The notes beneath the pieces were generated by a model that was not told where the DNA came from, searched no databases, and worked only from the letters and a program-made list of their open reading frames with translations. A stretch of 64,000 nt of DNA from Enterococcus sp. MMGLQ5-1. GTDB lineage: Bacteria > Bacillota > Bacilli > Lactobacillales > Streptococcaceae. Where the stretch lies: positions 124,001-188,000 of the forward strand of contig NZ_JABJXU010000003.1 of assembly GCF_013155265.1 (NCBI RefSeq), given 5' to 3'. Below are positions 36,801 through 44,803 of the stretch, in pieces. Position 1 is the stretch's first letter, and each line of letters begins with the position of its first letter. Made by a program: the position numbers and the translations under genes.

Positions 36801-39289
36801 GTTCAGCTGGTTATGAGGCAGCAATTTATGCAGATGGTAAATGGGAATTGAAGCGACAGACAAAGACTGTTGAAAGTGGGACTATTTCTGATTTTGACAA
36901 CACCAAATGGCATAATTATGCGATTGAAGCCAATGAAAATCAAATTTCATTCTTTGTAGATGGAAAAAAACAGGTTTCATATGTTGATACAGCTAAAACT
37001 AATATGAGTGGTCGAGTAACCATTGGTAGTGGCTATTATGAAACATTAATTGATAATTTACGAGTGGATCCAATCGATACGGTAAGTTATGAATCGTTAA
37101 AAATTGATAGTGGTCAAGGTAAGATTTATTCAGATTTAGCTACAGCAGAAGATGATGTCATTGCTGGATTGAATGAGCTTAATCCATTGGGTTATGTTGG
37201 TGCATGGACTTATAAACAGTCTGGTTATGCGCATTATAATCGCACACTAACAGAAACTAAAACTGATAAACCGGTTTGGAGTGGGACAACCATTACTTTT
37301 GGTGACAAAACGGAAGAACAGGGTACTGCGAATAAAGTATATTATTCAGGCACATGGCAAACAAATGCTTCAAGGGCATGGTCGACTTCTGATGGTGCGG
37401 CCTTTGAAATGAAATTTACTGGTGTTGATGCTAAGGTTTATGGTGTTCTTGATCAAAACAGTGGCACAGCTGATGTTTATCTTGATGATAAAAAAATTGA
37501 TAGCATTCAATATTTAAATAATAGTGAAATTCCACAAATGGTTTGGTCAAAAGAAGGATTAGATTATAAGGAGCATACACTAAAAATAGTATCAACAAAA
37601 GGTTCAATTAATTTTACTAAAGCAGAATTTACCTCAAATGAAACAGCAGGTGCCGTTCGGAGTCTTGCACCAACCGCTTTAACACATATTCAATCTGATG
37701 AAGAGCTTGGTAATGCTGAAAATACGGTTTATGCTTATCGAGGTGGATCAAGTAATTGGGGCTCACAAGCTTCTAATGCATGGGCAGCATTTACTGACAA
37801 TCCTTATCTGGTGATTAATTTTACAGGTACTGGGATTGATTTTAAGGCTAATACAAGCAATACGGCATATAAATTTGAGCTTGATGGTGTTGATGTAGGT
37901 AATCATGGTCCTGGAGATGGTGTGATCTATTCAGCGAGAGGTTTGGAAGAAAGAGCACATACACTCAAAGTGTCATTGGGTGATAATCAAGCCAACACTA
38001 CTTATATGGATTATCGTGGCGTTTCAATCTATTACAGCTCAGCTGAAATTGAAACACCAAATTATTTCGTCTTTAAATTTAAAGGTGCTGGCTTTAGTTT
38101 ATTCGGTAATACATCAGCTGCTTTACTAAGTGTTTCAGTAGATAATGTGATTGTCGATAATGCCGGTAAGGTTGCTGCTACTGGTGATCGTTTGAACTCA
38201 TATGTATTAACTGGTTTATCTAATCAAGCGCATACGGCAAAAGTTGAAGTGATTGGTGGTACGTTCCAATTGGATGGCATTGATATTACTGGCGTGGATG
38301 CCAAAGATGTTGTTGATAAAACCGCTCTTGAAACCTTGTATGCTGCTAATAAAGATAAAGCAAAAGGGAATTACACAGATGCAAGCTGGGCAGCTTTTAC
38401 AACTGCTAGAGATTCAGCTAATAAAGTTTTAGAGAATGCCGCTGCGAGTCAAGAAGAAGTTGATAATGCTCATACTGCTTTAAATACTGCGGTTAAAGGT
38501 TTAGTTGAAAAAGAAATCGTAGATAAGACAGCACTCCAAGAATTGTACGATGCTAATAAAGACAAGGTAAAAGGCAACTATACGGCTTCGAGCTGGAAGG
38601 TATTTACTGATGCCTTGCAGTCAGCCAAAGCTATTTTAGACAAGGTAGCTGCGACCAAAGCCGAGGTAGCCACTGCAAATAATGCCTTAGAAGCTGCAAT
38701 TGAAGCATTAGTTGAAAAACCATCGGAAGCTCTTATCTTTGATGATGTCGTCAATTTGCCTGATGCAGAAGCAAAAGCAGCAATTAAGTGGCTATTAGAT
38801 AACAAAGTCACCACAGGCTATGCCGATACTGATAACGACGGACATACTATCTTTGGGGTTAACGATAGCTTGACACGCCTTCAAACCGTGCTTTTCCTAT
38901 ATCGTTTGGCAGGTAGTCCAAAAGCAGCAACAACAACTGCTTTCCCAGACCTTGTTGATCAAAATGATGAAGCTAAAAAGGCGGTCAATTGGGCGAAGGC
39001 AGCAGGTATTACAACTGGCTATGGTAACGGCTACTTTGGTCCAAATGATAAGGTAACTCGTGAACAATTTGCCGCCTTCTTATATCGTGAGGCGGGAGAA
39101 CCAGAAGTTGTAGCTGATCAAGTCTTTGTAGATGTCCCAGCGAGCAATCAATTTGCTAAGGCAATTACATGGTTAGCGGCCAATAATATTGCTAAGGGCT
39201 ATGGCAACATTTTTGGTGCAAAAGATAACGTGATTAGACAGCATGCAGCATTATTCTTGAAACGCTTTGATGATGTCACAAAAAAATAA
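33842..39289 (+). CDS. Secreted multidomain GH59-like glycosidase with FIVAR and SLH domains
   Basis: An 1815-residue secreted protein. A signal peptide (about 1-36) is followed by a LamG-like lectin domain (43-253), a short Ig-like segment, and a GH59 (galactocerebrosidase-like) TIM barrel (about 343-700) plus beta domain (to about 817). Candidate catalytic glutamates are Glu502 in SQNER and Glu599 in VWVSEG. TSRLLLDY, IKVELGADVNSSSGAEP and DPWSGFYEEDS match GH59. Next come a second LamG-like domain (840-1078), three beta-sandwich binding repeats (about 1140-1486), two FIVAR repeats (1490-1625) and three SLH repeats (1632-1815) that should anchor it to a wall polymer. A beta-galactoside is the likely target; the linkage is unknown. 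AAGGAGA precedes ATG 33842. Confidence 0.85.
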   Translation: MKEGSKLFRIFLISLIVSNQCLAIGSEPFRAVAEALNPEPTGAVAHYPLNKTTEYNDSINSSEVLPTGSNVTFNDDYVSLVNNNNANEGHIAGDTPASAKVSGDYISFTFDAKLNATQSRNTYTQDRAMFIYGGKTDYLQNSISIRPYWNRDTGKSAVVIRQANSDAIVAEFDLPAADAWHNYALSLDGGNDGKLKLWVDGTKVVEVAANGIGADEIGNSVIRLNRWGMNSNPNLDLHYRDLRIYNVALPDETVASVTNENLDFSFEQLKNDLGFKTGDTVKEHLKLISGNGISWTSTDETAISTSGVVTRGATAKNVNLTVSYRGKAETYALKVPKQVEGKEITIDGSVIDTENTFKGFGTVTCNNTSRLLLDYKEEHPTAYWEIMNKLFNPTTGAGIDHIKVELGADVNSSSGAEPATMRYLDEPANVVRGAGFTFANDAKTINPHITTEILRWGEPRFSWNGSKNTDYSAKYAWYKNTIDAVKAEFGWSLDYVGLSQNERAQNNNKNEDKWLIYYLEQIKKESNYEQDYKNIKYVASDGYRDTKTIASLMNNNALVKAGIDVISYHYGLSGSAELTALQNSLRSAGEKTKEVWVSEGIAPMINSRYRLNMEPQYGGVGGTAGTVDVVQRIGAAYSWAGETTNPLKAVSFDFQPAVAAFYEGSSYNPKHLISAYDPWSGFYEEDSGISGVRQVMNFANTNHTRWQYLPEATFNDGNHSDGGIAAGSGTHNYLTLKSPDSNDYSTIYTNNTANSRTYTISAQNLAGKENSIVQLWETRGPDQGQAYDANWLQNIGSITPEAGVYTITVKPYSILTVTTLAADVTTPYQAKQVDISKDTILALPYTDDFEYSDYVKDDKGRDYVERRGGTPRYTTDQNGAFEVTKEVTYADRNNSTSYAARKAVTIPDQADHANVLQQKITTATVGAPWGVWGGTDGADTDGTSYTWLGDHRWTNYKYSFDALLDMNAEQRADRKNFVLLGVRQLKGSAGYEAAIYADGKWELKRQTKTVESGTISDFDNTKWHNYAIEANENQISFFVDGKKQVSYVDTAKTNMSGRVTIGSGYYETLIDNLRVDPIDTVSYESLKIDSGQGKIYSDLATAEDDVIAGLNELNPLGYVGAWTYKQSGYAHYNRTLTETKTDKPVWSGTTITFGDKTEEQGTANKVYYSGTWQTNASRAWSTSDGAAFEMKFTGVDAKVYGVLDQNSGTADVYLDDKKIDSIQYLNNSEIPQMVWSKEGLDYKEHTLKIVSTKGSINFTKAEFTSNETAGAVRSLAPTALTHIQSDEELGNAENTVYAYRGGSSNWGSQASNAWAAFTDNPYLVINFTGTGIDFKANTSNTAYKFELDGVDVGNHGPGDGVIYSARGLEERAHTLKVSLGDNQANTTYMDYRGVSIYYSSAEIETPNYFVFKFKGAGFSLFGNTSAALLSVSVDNVIVDNAGKVAATGDRLNSYVLTGLSNQAHTAKVEVIGGTFQLDGIDITGVDAKDVVDKTALETLYAANKDKAKGNYTDASWAAFTTARDSANKVLENAAASQEEVDNAHTALNTAVKGLVEKEIVDKTALQELYDANKDKVKGNYTASSWKVFTDALQSAKAILDKVAATKAEVATANNALEAAIEALVEKPSEALIFDDVVNLPDAEAKAAIKWLLDNKVTTGYADTDNDGHTIFGVNDSLTRLQTVLFLYRLAGSPKAATTTAFPDLVDQNDEAKKAVNWAKAAGITTGYGNGYFGPNDKVTREQFAAFLYREAGEPEVVADQVFVDVPASNQFAKAITWLAANNIAKGYGNIFGAKDNVIRQHAALFLKRFDDVTKK

Positions 39290-39339
39290 GCCGGAAATCA
39301 GAAGCTATAGCTAGCGCTATCTTAGTGGGGCAAAAAAAT

Positions 39340-39390
39340 AGAACCATAAGTGACTTTTGTTTGAATGTCACTTTTGGTTCTGCTGTTTTT
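39340..39390 (+). terminator. Terminator after the GH59 gene
   Basis: AGAACC pairs with GGTTCT and AAGTGAC pairs with GTCACTT in one two-part stem, followed by a T-rich stretch. It may also serve the minus-strand AraC gene that ends nearby. Confidence 0.75.
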
Positions 39391-39413
39391 AAAATGCTGT
39401 TTGCTGTTTAATA

Positions 39414-40220
39414 TTAATAATGTAGTCTTCTATACGCATTTGGTGTCAGCTCAACCTTAGCTTTGAAAATAGCAATAAATTGACTGGGAGATTGAAATCC
39501 GACTCGACTTGCAATTTCTTGAATTTCAAGGTTTGGCTGATTAATTAAATATTCTTTTCCCTTATTAATTCGGTAATCTATTAAGTATTGATAGGGACTT
39601 TTATGGATATATTTTTGAAAAAGACGGCTTAAATATTGCGGGCTAATATATAGATTTTTAGCTATGACTTCAATTTTATCAATTTGAGCAAAATTAGTTT
39701 CTATTTCCTTGATTGCTGGTGTCAGATATTTTTTAGCGTTAGTCGGTAAGTCTACAAAAGGTTGAATAGCACCCTGTCTCAACTGAATTAAAAATTTGTA
39801 ACATTCTACTGATAGCATATTTGCTTCAAGCTGTTTTTGACGATGTAAGTCAATGATTTGGTTGATCCAAAGGGAAAATTGGAACTGTTCAGTGTTTTTT
39901 GCGAGGACGAATTGCTCCACCTTTAGCAGTTGCTTAAAGCATGACTTGATTTCACCACTAAAGGTTGCAAAATTTGTTTGCCATTGATCGATTGGAGAAT
40001 AGCTATGAGGGGTAAATGGTGCAATTAAAATACCTTCACCAGCATTTAGACGAATTTGTTGGCCTTCAATTGTAATTTCACCAAGTCCGCTTTCTGTTTG
40101 CAGCCAGTGGTATAATGGATAGCCTTGATTACGGTTGACAGCATGCTGCTGCCAATGATTACCGATGCTTTCTAGATTAATTGGTAAAGCCTGTTGCATT
40201 AGTTGAAAATAGATTGGCAT
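39414..40220 (-). CDS. AraC-family regulator of the beta-galactosidase operon
   Basis: A 268-residue regulator with an N-terminal cupin-like sensing domain (about 25-105, GEGILIAPFTPHSY) and a C-terminal AraC helix-turn-helix pair (about 165-268, with AKNLYISPQYLSRLFQKY and ASRVGFQSPSQFIAIFK). It is divergent from the GH42 gene across a 112-base region that carries a cre-like box. It most likely activates the GH42 and epimerase genes in response to a galactoside and might also act on the GH59 gene. AAGGAG precedes the start on the minus strand. Confidence 0.88.
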   Translation of the reverse strand: MPIYFQLMQQALPINLESIGNHWQQHAVNRNQGYPLYHWLQTESGLGEITIEGQQIRLNAGEGILIAPFTPHSYSPIDQWQTNFATFSGEIKSCFKQLLKVEQFVLAKNTEQFQFSLWINQIIDLHRQKQLEANMLSVECYKFLIQLRQGAIQPFVDLPTNAKKYLTPAIKEIETNFAQIDKIEVIAKNLYISPQYLSRLFQKYIHKSPYQYLIDYRINKGKEYLINQPNLEIQEIASRVGFQSPSQFIAIFKAKVELTPNAYRRLHY

Positions 40221-40276
40221 TGCTAAGCTCCTTTTTGTTTCGTAATCTTATATTATTTAGTTTATCATATTATACT

Positions 40277-40301
40277 TTAAAAGCGTTTTCAATATTATAA
40301 T
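40277..40301 (+). promoter_or_regulatory. cre-like box and -10 of the GH42 operon
   Basis: TTAAAAGCGTTTTCAA (about 40278-40293) fits the CcpA element with one deviation and is followed at once by TATAAT (40296-40301). The -35 region is poor, which suits activation by the divergent AraC protein plus carbon catabolite repression. Confidence 0.65.
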
Positions 40302-40332
40302 AATCTTATTATAAAGTAATGGAGGTCAGAAA

Positions 40333-42354
40333 ATGAAACAATTTCAACGAATTTTATACGGTGGTGACTACAATCCAAATCAATGGGACGAGGCAACCGT
40401 TCGGGAAGATATGCGTGTCTTTAAGGCTGCCAAGATTAATTCGGCGACGATTAATGTTTTTTCGTGGGCAAAAATTCAGCCAAGTGAAAATCAATATGAT
40501 TTTTCATATTTAGATGAAATATTTGAGAAATTGAGTCAAGAAAATTATGATATAGTGATGGCAACTTCAACTGCTGCGTTACCAGCATGGTTATTTAAAC
40601 GCTATCCAGAGGTTGGTAGAACAGACTTTGAGGGTCGTCATCATAAATTTGGTCAGCGTCACAATGCTTGTCCAAATAGCTTGGTGTATCAAAAATTTGC
40701 CAAACGCTTGGTTCAAAAATTAGCAGAGCGTTATGGCAATCACCCAAATTTATCATGTTGGCATATTAATAATGAATATGGTGGCGAATGCTTCTGTGAA
40801 AATTGTGAAAATGCCTTTCGAGTTTGGCTGCGTAACAGGTATCAAACAATTGAAAAGGTTAACAAAGCATGGAATATGGAATTTTGGGGGCATACACTTT
40901 ATGATTGGGACGAAATTGTCTTACCCAATGCTTTAAGTGAAGGGATTGATTATCAGAATACAGCGTTTGCTGGGATTTCAATCGATTATCGACGTTTTAA
41001 TTCTGATAGTATGCTTGAAAATTTTAAAATGGAGCGTGATGTGATTCGTCAATTTGACAATGAAACTCCAATTACAACTAATTTAATGGGTACCTATAAA
41101 AATTTAGATTATTTTAAATGGGCTAAGGAAATGGATCTTGTTTCATGGGATAATTATCCTGCCTATGATACGCCATGGAGTTTAGTTGCGATGACACATG
41201 ATTTAATGCGTGGCTTAAAAAATCAGCCGTTTATGCTGATGGAGCAAACACCGAGCCAGCAAAATTGGCAGCCGTATAATTCTCTAAAAAAGCCCGGTCA
41301 AATGCGTGCACAAAGCTACCAAACAATCGCCCATGGCGGTGATACTGTCCAATTTTTTCAGCTCAGACGCTCAGCTGGGGCCTGCGAAAAATTTCATGGT
41401 GCCGTGATTGAGCATGTCGGTCATGAAAAAACTAGAGTTTTTAGAGAAGTGGCAAAGCTCGGCGAAGAACTGCAAAGTCTTGGTGATAAAATTTTAAATA
41501 GTGAAAACCGCTCAGAAGTTGGTCTGATTTTTGATTGGGATAATTATTGGGCGCTAGAATATACTAGTGGACCTAATCAAGATTTGAAATATGTTGAGCA
41601 AATTCATCAGTATTATCAATATTTTTATCAAAATAATATATCGGTTGATTTGATTGCGACCGATGCTGATTTTTCCAAATATAAAGTAATTGTTGCACCC
41701 GTTTTATATATGATCAAAGCTGGTGTTGCAGAAGCATTAGAGGATTTTGTAGCATTGGGCGGAACGCTTGTGACCACCTTTATGAGCGGTATTGTTAATG
41801 AAAGTGATAATGTGCATTTAGGTGGCTATCCAGGACCATTACGGAAATTGGCAGGCATTTGGGTAGAAGAAATTGACGCCTTAGCACCTGAACAAGCAAA
41901 TCAAGTTCGACTGGCTAATGGTCAAAGTGGTAGCAGCCACTTATTGGCTGATATTATCCACTTAGAAGGAGCAACGTCACTTGGAGAATATGTGGATAAT
42001 TTTTATTCAGGCTTACCGATTGCCACGAAAAATCAATTTGGGCGGGGGTCGGTTTATTATATTGGTACTCAGCTTGATCAAGTAAGTCTGGCCATGCTTT
42101 TAAAACAAGCTGAGGCACAGGCAGATTTAACCACTTTTGAAAAAAATGATTTAGAGATTGTCAGACGTCACCAAAAAGACCGACAATATACATTTATTAT
42201 CAATTTTACCGAACGGGAGCTTAAAATTCCAAATATATTTATTGGTCAAAAAGACATATTAACTGGAGATACGATAAAAGATGAAAAAACCTTGTCGTCT
42301 TATGATGTAGTAATCGTCGAAAGTGAACGAGAGGTAGCAGATGTTTTTAATTGA
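40333..42354 (+). CDS. GH42 beta-galactosidase
   Basis: A 673-residue cytoplasmic beta-galactosidase. The GH42 barrel begins with YGGDYNPNQWDEATVREDM; the acid/base is Glu148 in HINNEYGG and the nucleophile Glu304 in LMEQTPS. Cysteines in HNACPNS and CFCENC match the family's zinc cluster. The trimerisation domain (about 390-600) and a C-terminal beta domain follow, and the total length is usual. It should release galactose from imported galacto-oligosaccharides. Many GH42 enzymes prefer beta-1,4- or beta-1,6-galactosides over lactose, which fits a plant galactan source. It overlaps the epimerase gene by 14 bases. Confidence 0.95.
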   Translation: MKQFQRILYGGDYNPNQWDEATVREDMRVFKAAKINSATINVFSWAKIQPSENQYDFSYLDEIFEKLSQENYDIVMATSTAALPAWLFKRYPEVGRTDFEGRHHKFGQRHNACPNSLVYQKFAKRLVQKLAERYGNHPNLSCWHINNEYGGECFCENCENAFRVWLRNRYQTIEKVNKAWNMEFWGHTLYDWDEIVLPNALSEGIDYQNTAFAGISIDYRRFNSDSMLENFKMERDVIRQFDNETPITTNLMGTYKNLDYFKWAKEMDLVSWDNYPAYDTPWSLVAMTHDLMRGLKNQPFMLMEQTPSQQNWQPYNSLKKPGQMRAQSYQTIAHGGDTVQFFQLRRSAGACEKFHGAVIEHVGHEKTRVFREVAKLGEELQSLGDKILNSENRSEVGLIFDWDNYWALEYTSGPNQDLKYVEQIHQYYQYFYQNNISVDLIATDADFSKYKVIVAPVLYMIKAGVAEALEDFVALGGTLVTTFMSGIVNESDNVHLGGYPGPLRKLAGIWVEEIDALAPEQANQVRLANGQSGSSHLLADIIHLEGATSLGEYVDNFYSGLPIATKNQFGRGSVYYIGTQLDQVSLAMLLKQAEAQADLTTFEKNDLEIVRRHQKDRQYTFIINFTERELKIPNIFIGQKDILTGDTIKDEKTLSSYDVVIVESEREVADVFN

Positions 42355-43294
42355 AAATGAAAATATTTCAGTGACGCTTTCTGAATTTGGCGCAACTTTA
42401 GTAAAAATTGAAATGAAAAATCGTCAAGGTGTAAAAGAAAATATTCTTTTGACCCTAGATGATGACGAGGCGATAAAAAACGACTTAGGCTATTATTTTG
42501 GCAAAACAGTTGGACCAGTTGCTAATCGGATTAAGAATGCTGAAATTGGCGAGTTGAAATTTAAGGCCAATAATGGGCCGAATCTTAATCACTCTGGTGA
42601 AAATGGCTGGAGTATTCAGCAGTGGCAGGCAACTGAATATGAAAATACTGAGGTCAAGGGTGTTCGTTTTGAATTGATTGACCAAAATAGTGGCTTTCCT
42701 CCTCAAAAAGTTTTAGTTGATTATCAGCTAAAGGGGAATGAGTTAACGATAAGATTTACTAGCACTGCGCTGGCTGACACCTATTTTAATCCAACCAATC
42801 ACGCCTATTGGAATCTTTCAGGTGATGCTAAGACAGATATTGGCAAACAATTTTTACAGGTTTCAAGTCGAGAGGTATTAGTGGTAGATGAAAATACTTT
42901 ACCAACTGGTGAAAGCATCCTGGTTGAGACAACAGCTTACGATTTTCAACAATTAAGGCAGCTTGGTGATAGCTTAGCTAAACTTGAAACTGGCTTAGAC
43001 AATACCTTTATTCTATCTGAAAATCAAAATCCGCAGCTTATTATGTTTGATGAGATAAGTGGACGCAAAGTTATATTTTCAAGTAATCGGCAGGCGGTGG
43101 TTTTATACAGTGCGGCAAAGGTCAGTAATTTTGTCGAGGTTAATGGTACAAAAATGTCGAGTAATTTAGGCTTGGCGATTGAATTTCAAGAACAGCCAGA
43201 TATTATTAATCACCCAGCCTGGGGAAACATTTCTTTATCAAAAGGAAGCACTGCTGAAAAATTTGTGAAAATGCAATTTGAGGTAGAATCATAG
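42341..43294 (+). CDS. galM: Aldose 1-epimerase (galactose mutarotase family)
   Basis: A 317-residue protein of the GalM superfamily that interconverts sugar anomers; after GH42 action the substrate is probably beta-D-galactose. It shows FGKTVGPVANRIKNAEI, FNPTNHAYWNLSGD with the catalytic His (about residue 153), and LAIEFQEQPDIINHP with the C-terminal Glu region. It starts within the 3' end of the GH42 gene, implying coupling. No galK/galT is present in the window, so downstream galactose use relies on genes elsewhere. Confidence 0.9.
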   Translation: MFLIENENISVTLSEFGATLVKIEMKNRQGVKENILLTLDDDEAIKNDLGYYFGKTVGPVANRIKNAEIGELKFKANNGPNLNHSGENGWSIQQWQATEYENTEVKGVRFELIDQNSGFPPQKVLVDYQLKGNELTIRFTSTALADTYFNPTNHAYWNLSGDAKTDIGKQFLQVSSREVLVVDENTLPTGESILVETTAYDFQQLRQLGDSLAKLETGLDNTFILSENQNPQLIMFDEISGRKVIFSSNRQAVVLYSAAKVSNFVEVNGTKMSSNLGLAIEFQEQPDIINHPAWGNISLSKGSTAEKFVKMQFEVES

Positions 43295-43313
43295 AAAATT
43301 AGCTAAAATGACA

Positions 43314-43375
43314 AAATATGCTGAGTTTATAAATTAGACTAAAAGGTCTAATTTCACAGACGGAGCATATTTTTT
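43314..43375 (+). terminator. Terminator after galM
   Basis: Outer arms AAATATGCT / AGCATATTT enclose inner arms AAATTAGAC / GTCTAATTT, and a T tract follows. This double hairpin ends the GH42-epimerase transcript. Confidence 0.8.
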
Positions 43376-43874
43376 CTTTGGCTACAATAAATAACAAATA
43401 ACATTTTTGAAAATCGCAATGAGCTTCCATAACCAAAAAACGATTAATGAGGTGAAAAAATATTGGAGAACATATTTAGATACGTTTGCATTGTTTTTTC
43501 TGACAGGTAAGCGATCAGTATAGATTTTAAGGCTAAGGTACTATTTAAATAAAGTTAGCGATTTTAGATGATACCACCTATATTTGTGAGAAGCGTTAGA
43601 GCATAAGATACAATAATCAAAGATAATCCTTTATATAAAATTTGGATAGTTACTTGATGCTTTTTGGGTGGAGAGCTTCAAAGATTAAAATCACCCAGAT
43701 ACTAATGAAACCAGCCCAGTAAATTATTATTATAAATGAAGCGAGTATGGGGTTACAGGAGCGGACATTGATAAGCGCCTCTGCTCACTTCATTAATTTA
43801 AACTATTACCTAGCTTTTCTAAGGGCTGAATACCTAACATTGACTGAAATTTTCAGAAAATACTGTAAAATTCA
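43376..43874. other. Non-coding gap between the glycan locus and the lysine genes
   Basis: This AT-rich stretch of about 500 bases has no supportable gene. A short frame after a GAGGTG site near 43450 reads KKYWRTYLDTFALFFLTGKRSV and then stops; it is either a tiny peptide or a remnant. Several scattered stops follow. The dapH promoter lies just beyond. Confidence 0.5.
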
Positions 43875-43903
43875 TTTACAGAGTTATTTTTCTTACGTAT
43901 AAT
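43875..43903 (+). promoter_or_regulatory. dapH promoter
   Basis: TTTACA (43875-43880) and TATAAT (43898-43903) are separated by 17 bases, and the dapH start lies 36 bases downstream. This is a near-consensus housekeeping promoter. Confidence 0.8.
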
Positions 43904-43939
43904 GGAGAGAAATAGTATAAATTAAGGAGATAACTGACG

Positions 43940-44641
43940 ATGAAGGCAGAGGAAATTATTCAATTTATCGGTAATGCGAAGAAGCAAACGCCAGTTAAGG
44001 TTTATTTAAAGGGCGATTTAGCTAATATCACATTCCCAAAGTCCATTAAAACATTTATTAATGGAGAAGCAGGTGTTATTTTTGGTGATTGGGCCGAAAT
44101 TTCAGCAATTCTAGCTGAGAATCAAGCAAAAATTACTGATCAGGTGATTGAAAATGACGGTCGTAATTCGGCAGTGCCAATGGTTGATAAAAAGCAATTC
44201 AATGCTCGAATTGAACCAGGGGCAATTATTCGCGATCAGGTGGCAATTGGAAATAATGCAGTTATTATGATGGGGGCCATCATTAATATTGGTGCTGTTA
44301 TTGGTGATGGTACGATGATTGATATGGGCGCAATCCTTGGTGGTCGTGCGACAGTTGGGAAAAATTGTCATGTTGGCGCGGGTGCTGTTTTAGCTGGTGT
44401 GATTGAGCCACCTTCTGCTGACCCAGTAGTTATCGAGGATGGTGTCTTAATCGGTGCTAATGCAGTTGTAGTTGAGGGCGTTCGAGTTGGTGCAGGAGCT
44501 GTAGTCGCGGCAGGCGCAATCGTGCTTGAGGACGTTGCACCAAATACGGTTGTTGCAGGTAGTCCAGCTCGGGTCATCAAAAATGTTGATGCAAAGACTA
44601 AAAGTAAAACTGAATTAATGGATGAGTTGAGAAAATTATAA
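43940..44641 (+). CDS. dapH: Tetrahydrodipicolinate N-acetyltransferase
   Basis: A 233-residue acyltransferase of the diaminopimelate/lysine pathway that acetylates L-2,3,4,5-tetrahydrodipicolinate with acetyl-CoA. After an N-terminal alpha/beta domain, a left-handed beta-helix of hexapeptide repeats occupies about residues 85-215 ([48 protein letters not shown]). The usual family length is about 230. The next gene encodes the matching deacetylase, confirming the acetyl variant of the pathway. Confidence 0.95.
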   Translation: MKAEEIIQFIGNAKKQTPVKVYLKGDLANITFPKSIKTFINGEAGVIFGDWAEISAILAENQAKITDQVIENDGRNSAVPMVDKKQFNARIEPGAIIRDQVAIGNNAVIMMGAIINIGAVIGDGTMIDMGAILGGRATVGKNCHVGAGAVLAGVIEPPSADPVVIEDGVLIGANAVVVEGVRVGAGAVVAAGAIVLEDVAPNTVVAGSPARVIKNVDAKTKSKTELMDELRKL

Positions 44642-44745
44642 TAATCTTTGCAATCATTTGGCAAGCTTATTACTTTACTGCAGTGTATTAAGGCAGCAGG
44701 GCTAAAGAATAGTGCTGTTCAAAAGTTAATTGCAAAGAGTTTCAA

Positions 44746-44789
44746 ATCGAAAGAGCTTAAGATTTTAATCGAGAGCTTTTTTTCGATTA
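44746..44789 (+). terminator. Hairpin between dapH and the deacetylase gene
   Basis: AATCGAAAGAGCT and AGCTTTTTTTCGATT can pair around AAGATT/AATC inner arms, with an embedded T tract. It lies 15 bases before the next gene's start and may partially terminate dapH transcription. Confidence 0.55.
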
Positions 44790-44803
44790 TTAAGGAGAAA
44801 TAG

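Noticed and set aside
37270-38715. Repeats in the surface protein as a CRISPR or DNA-level tandem array
   Set aside because: The similarity is at protein-domain level with diverged codons and domain-sized units, not short identical repeats with spacers.
33842-39289. GH30 beta-1,6-galactanase as the barrel of the large surface protein
   Set aside because: The TSRLLLDY, IKVELGAD and DPWSGFY segments fit GH59 better than GH30, although both belong to the same clan.
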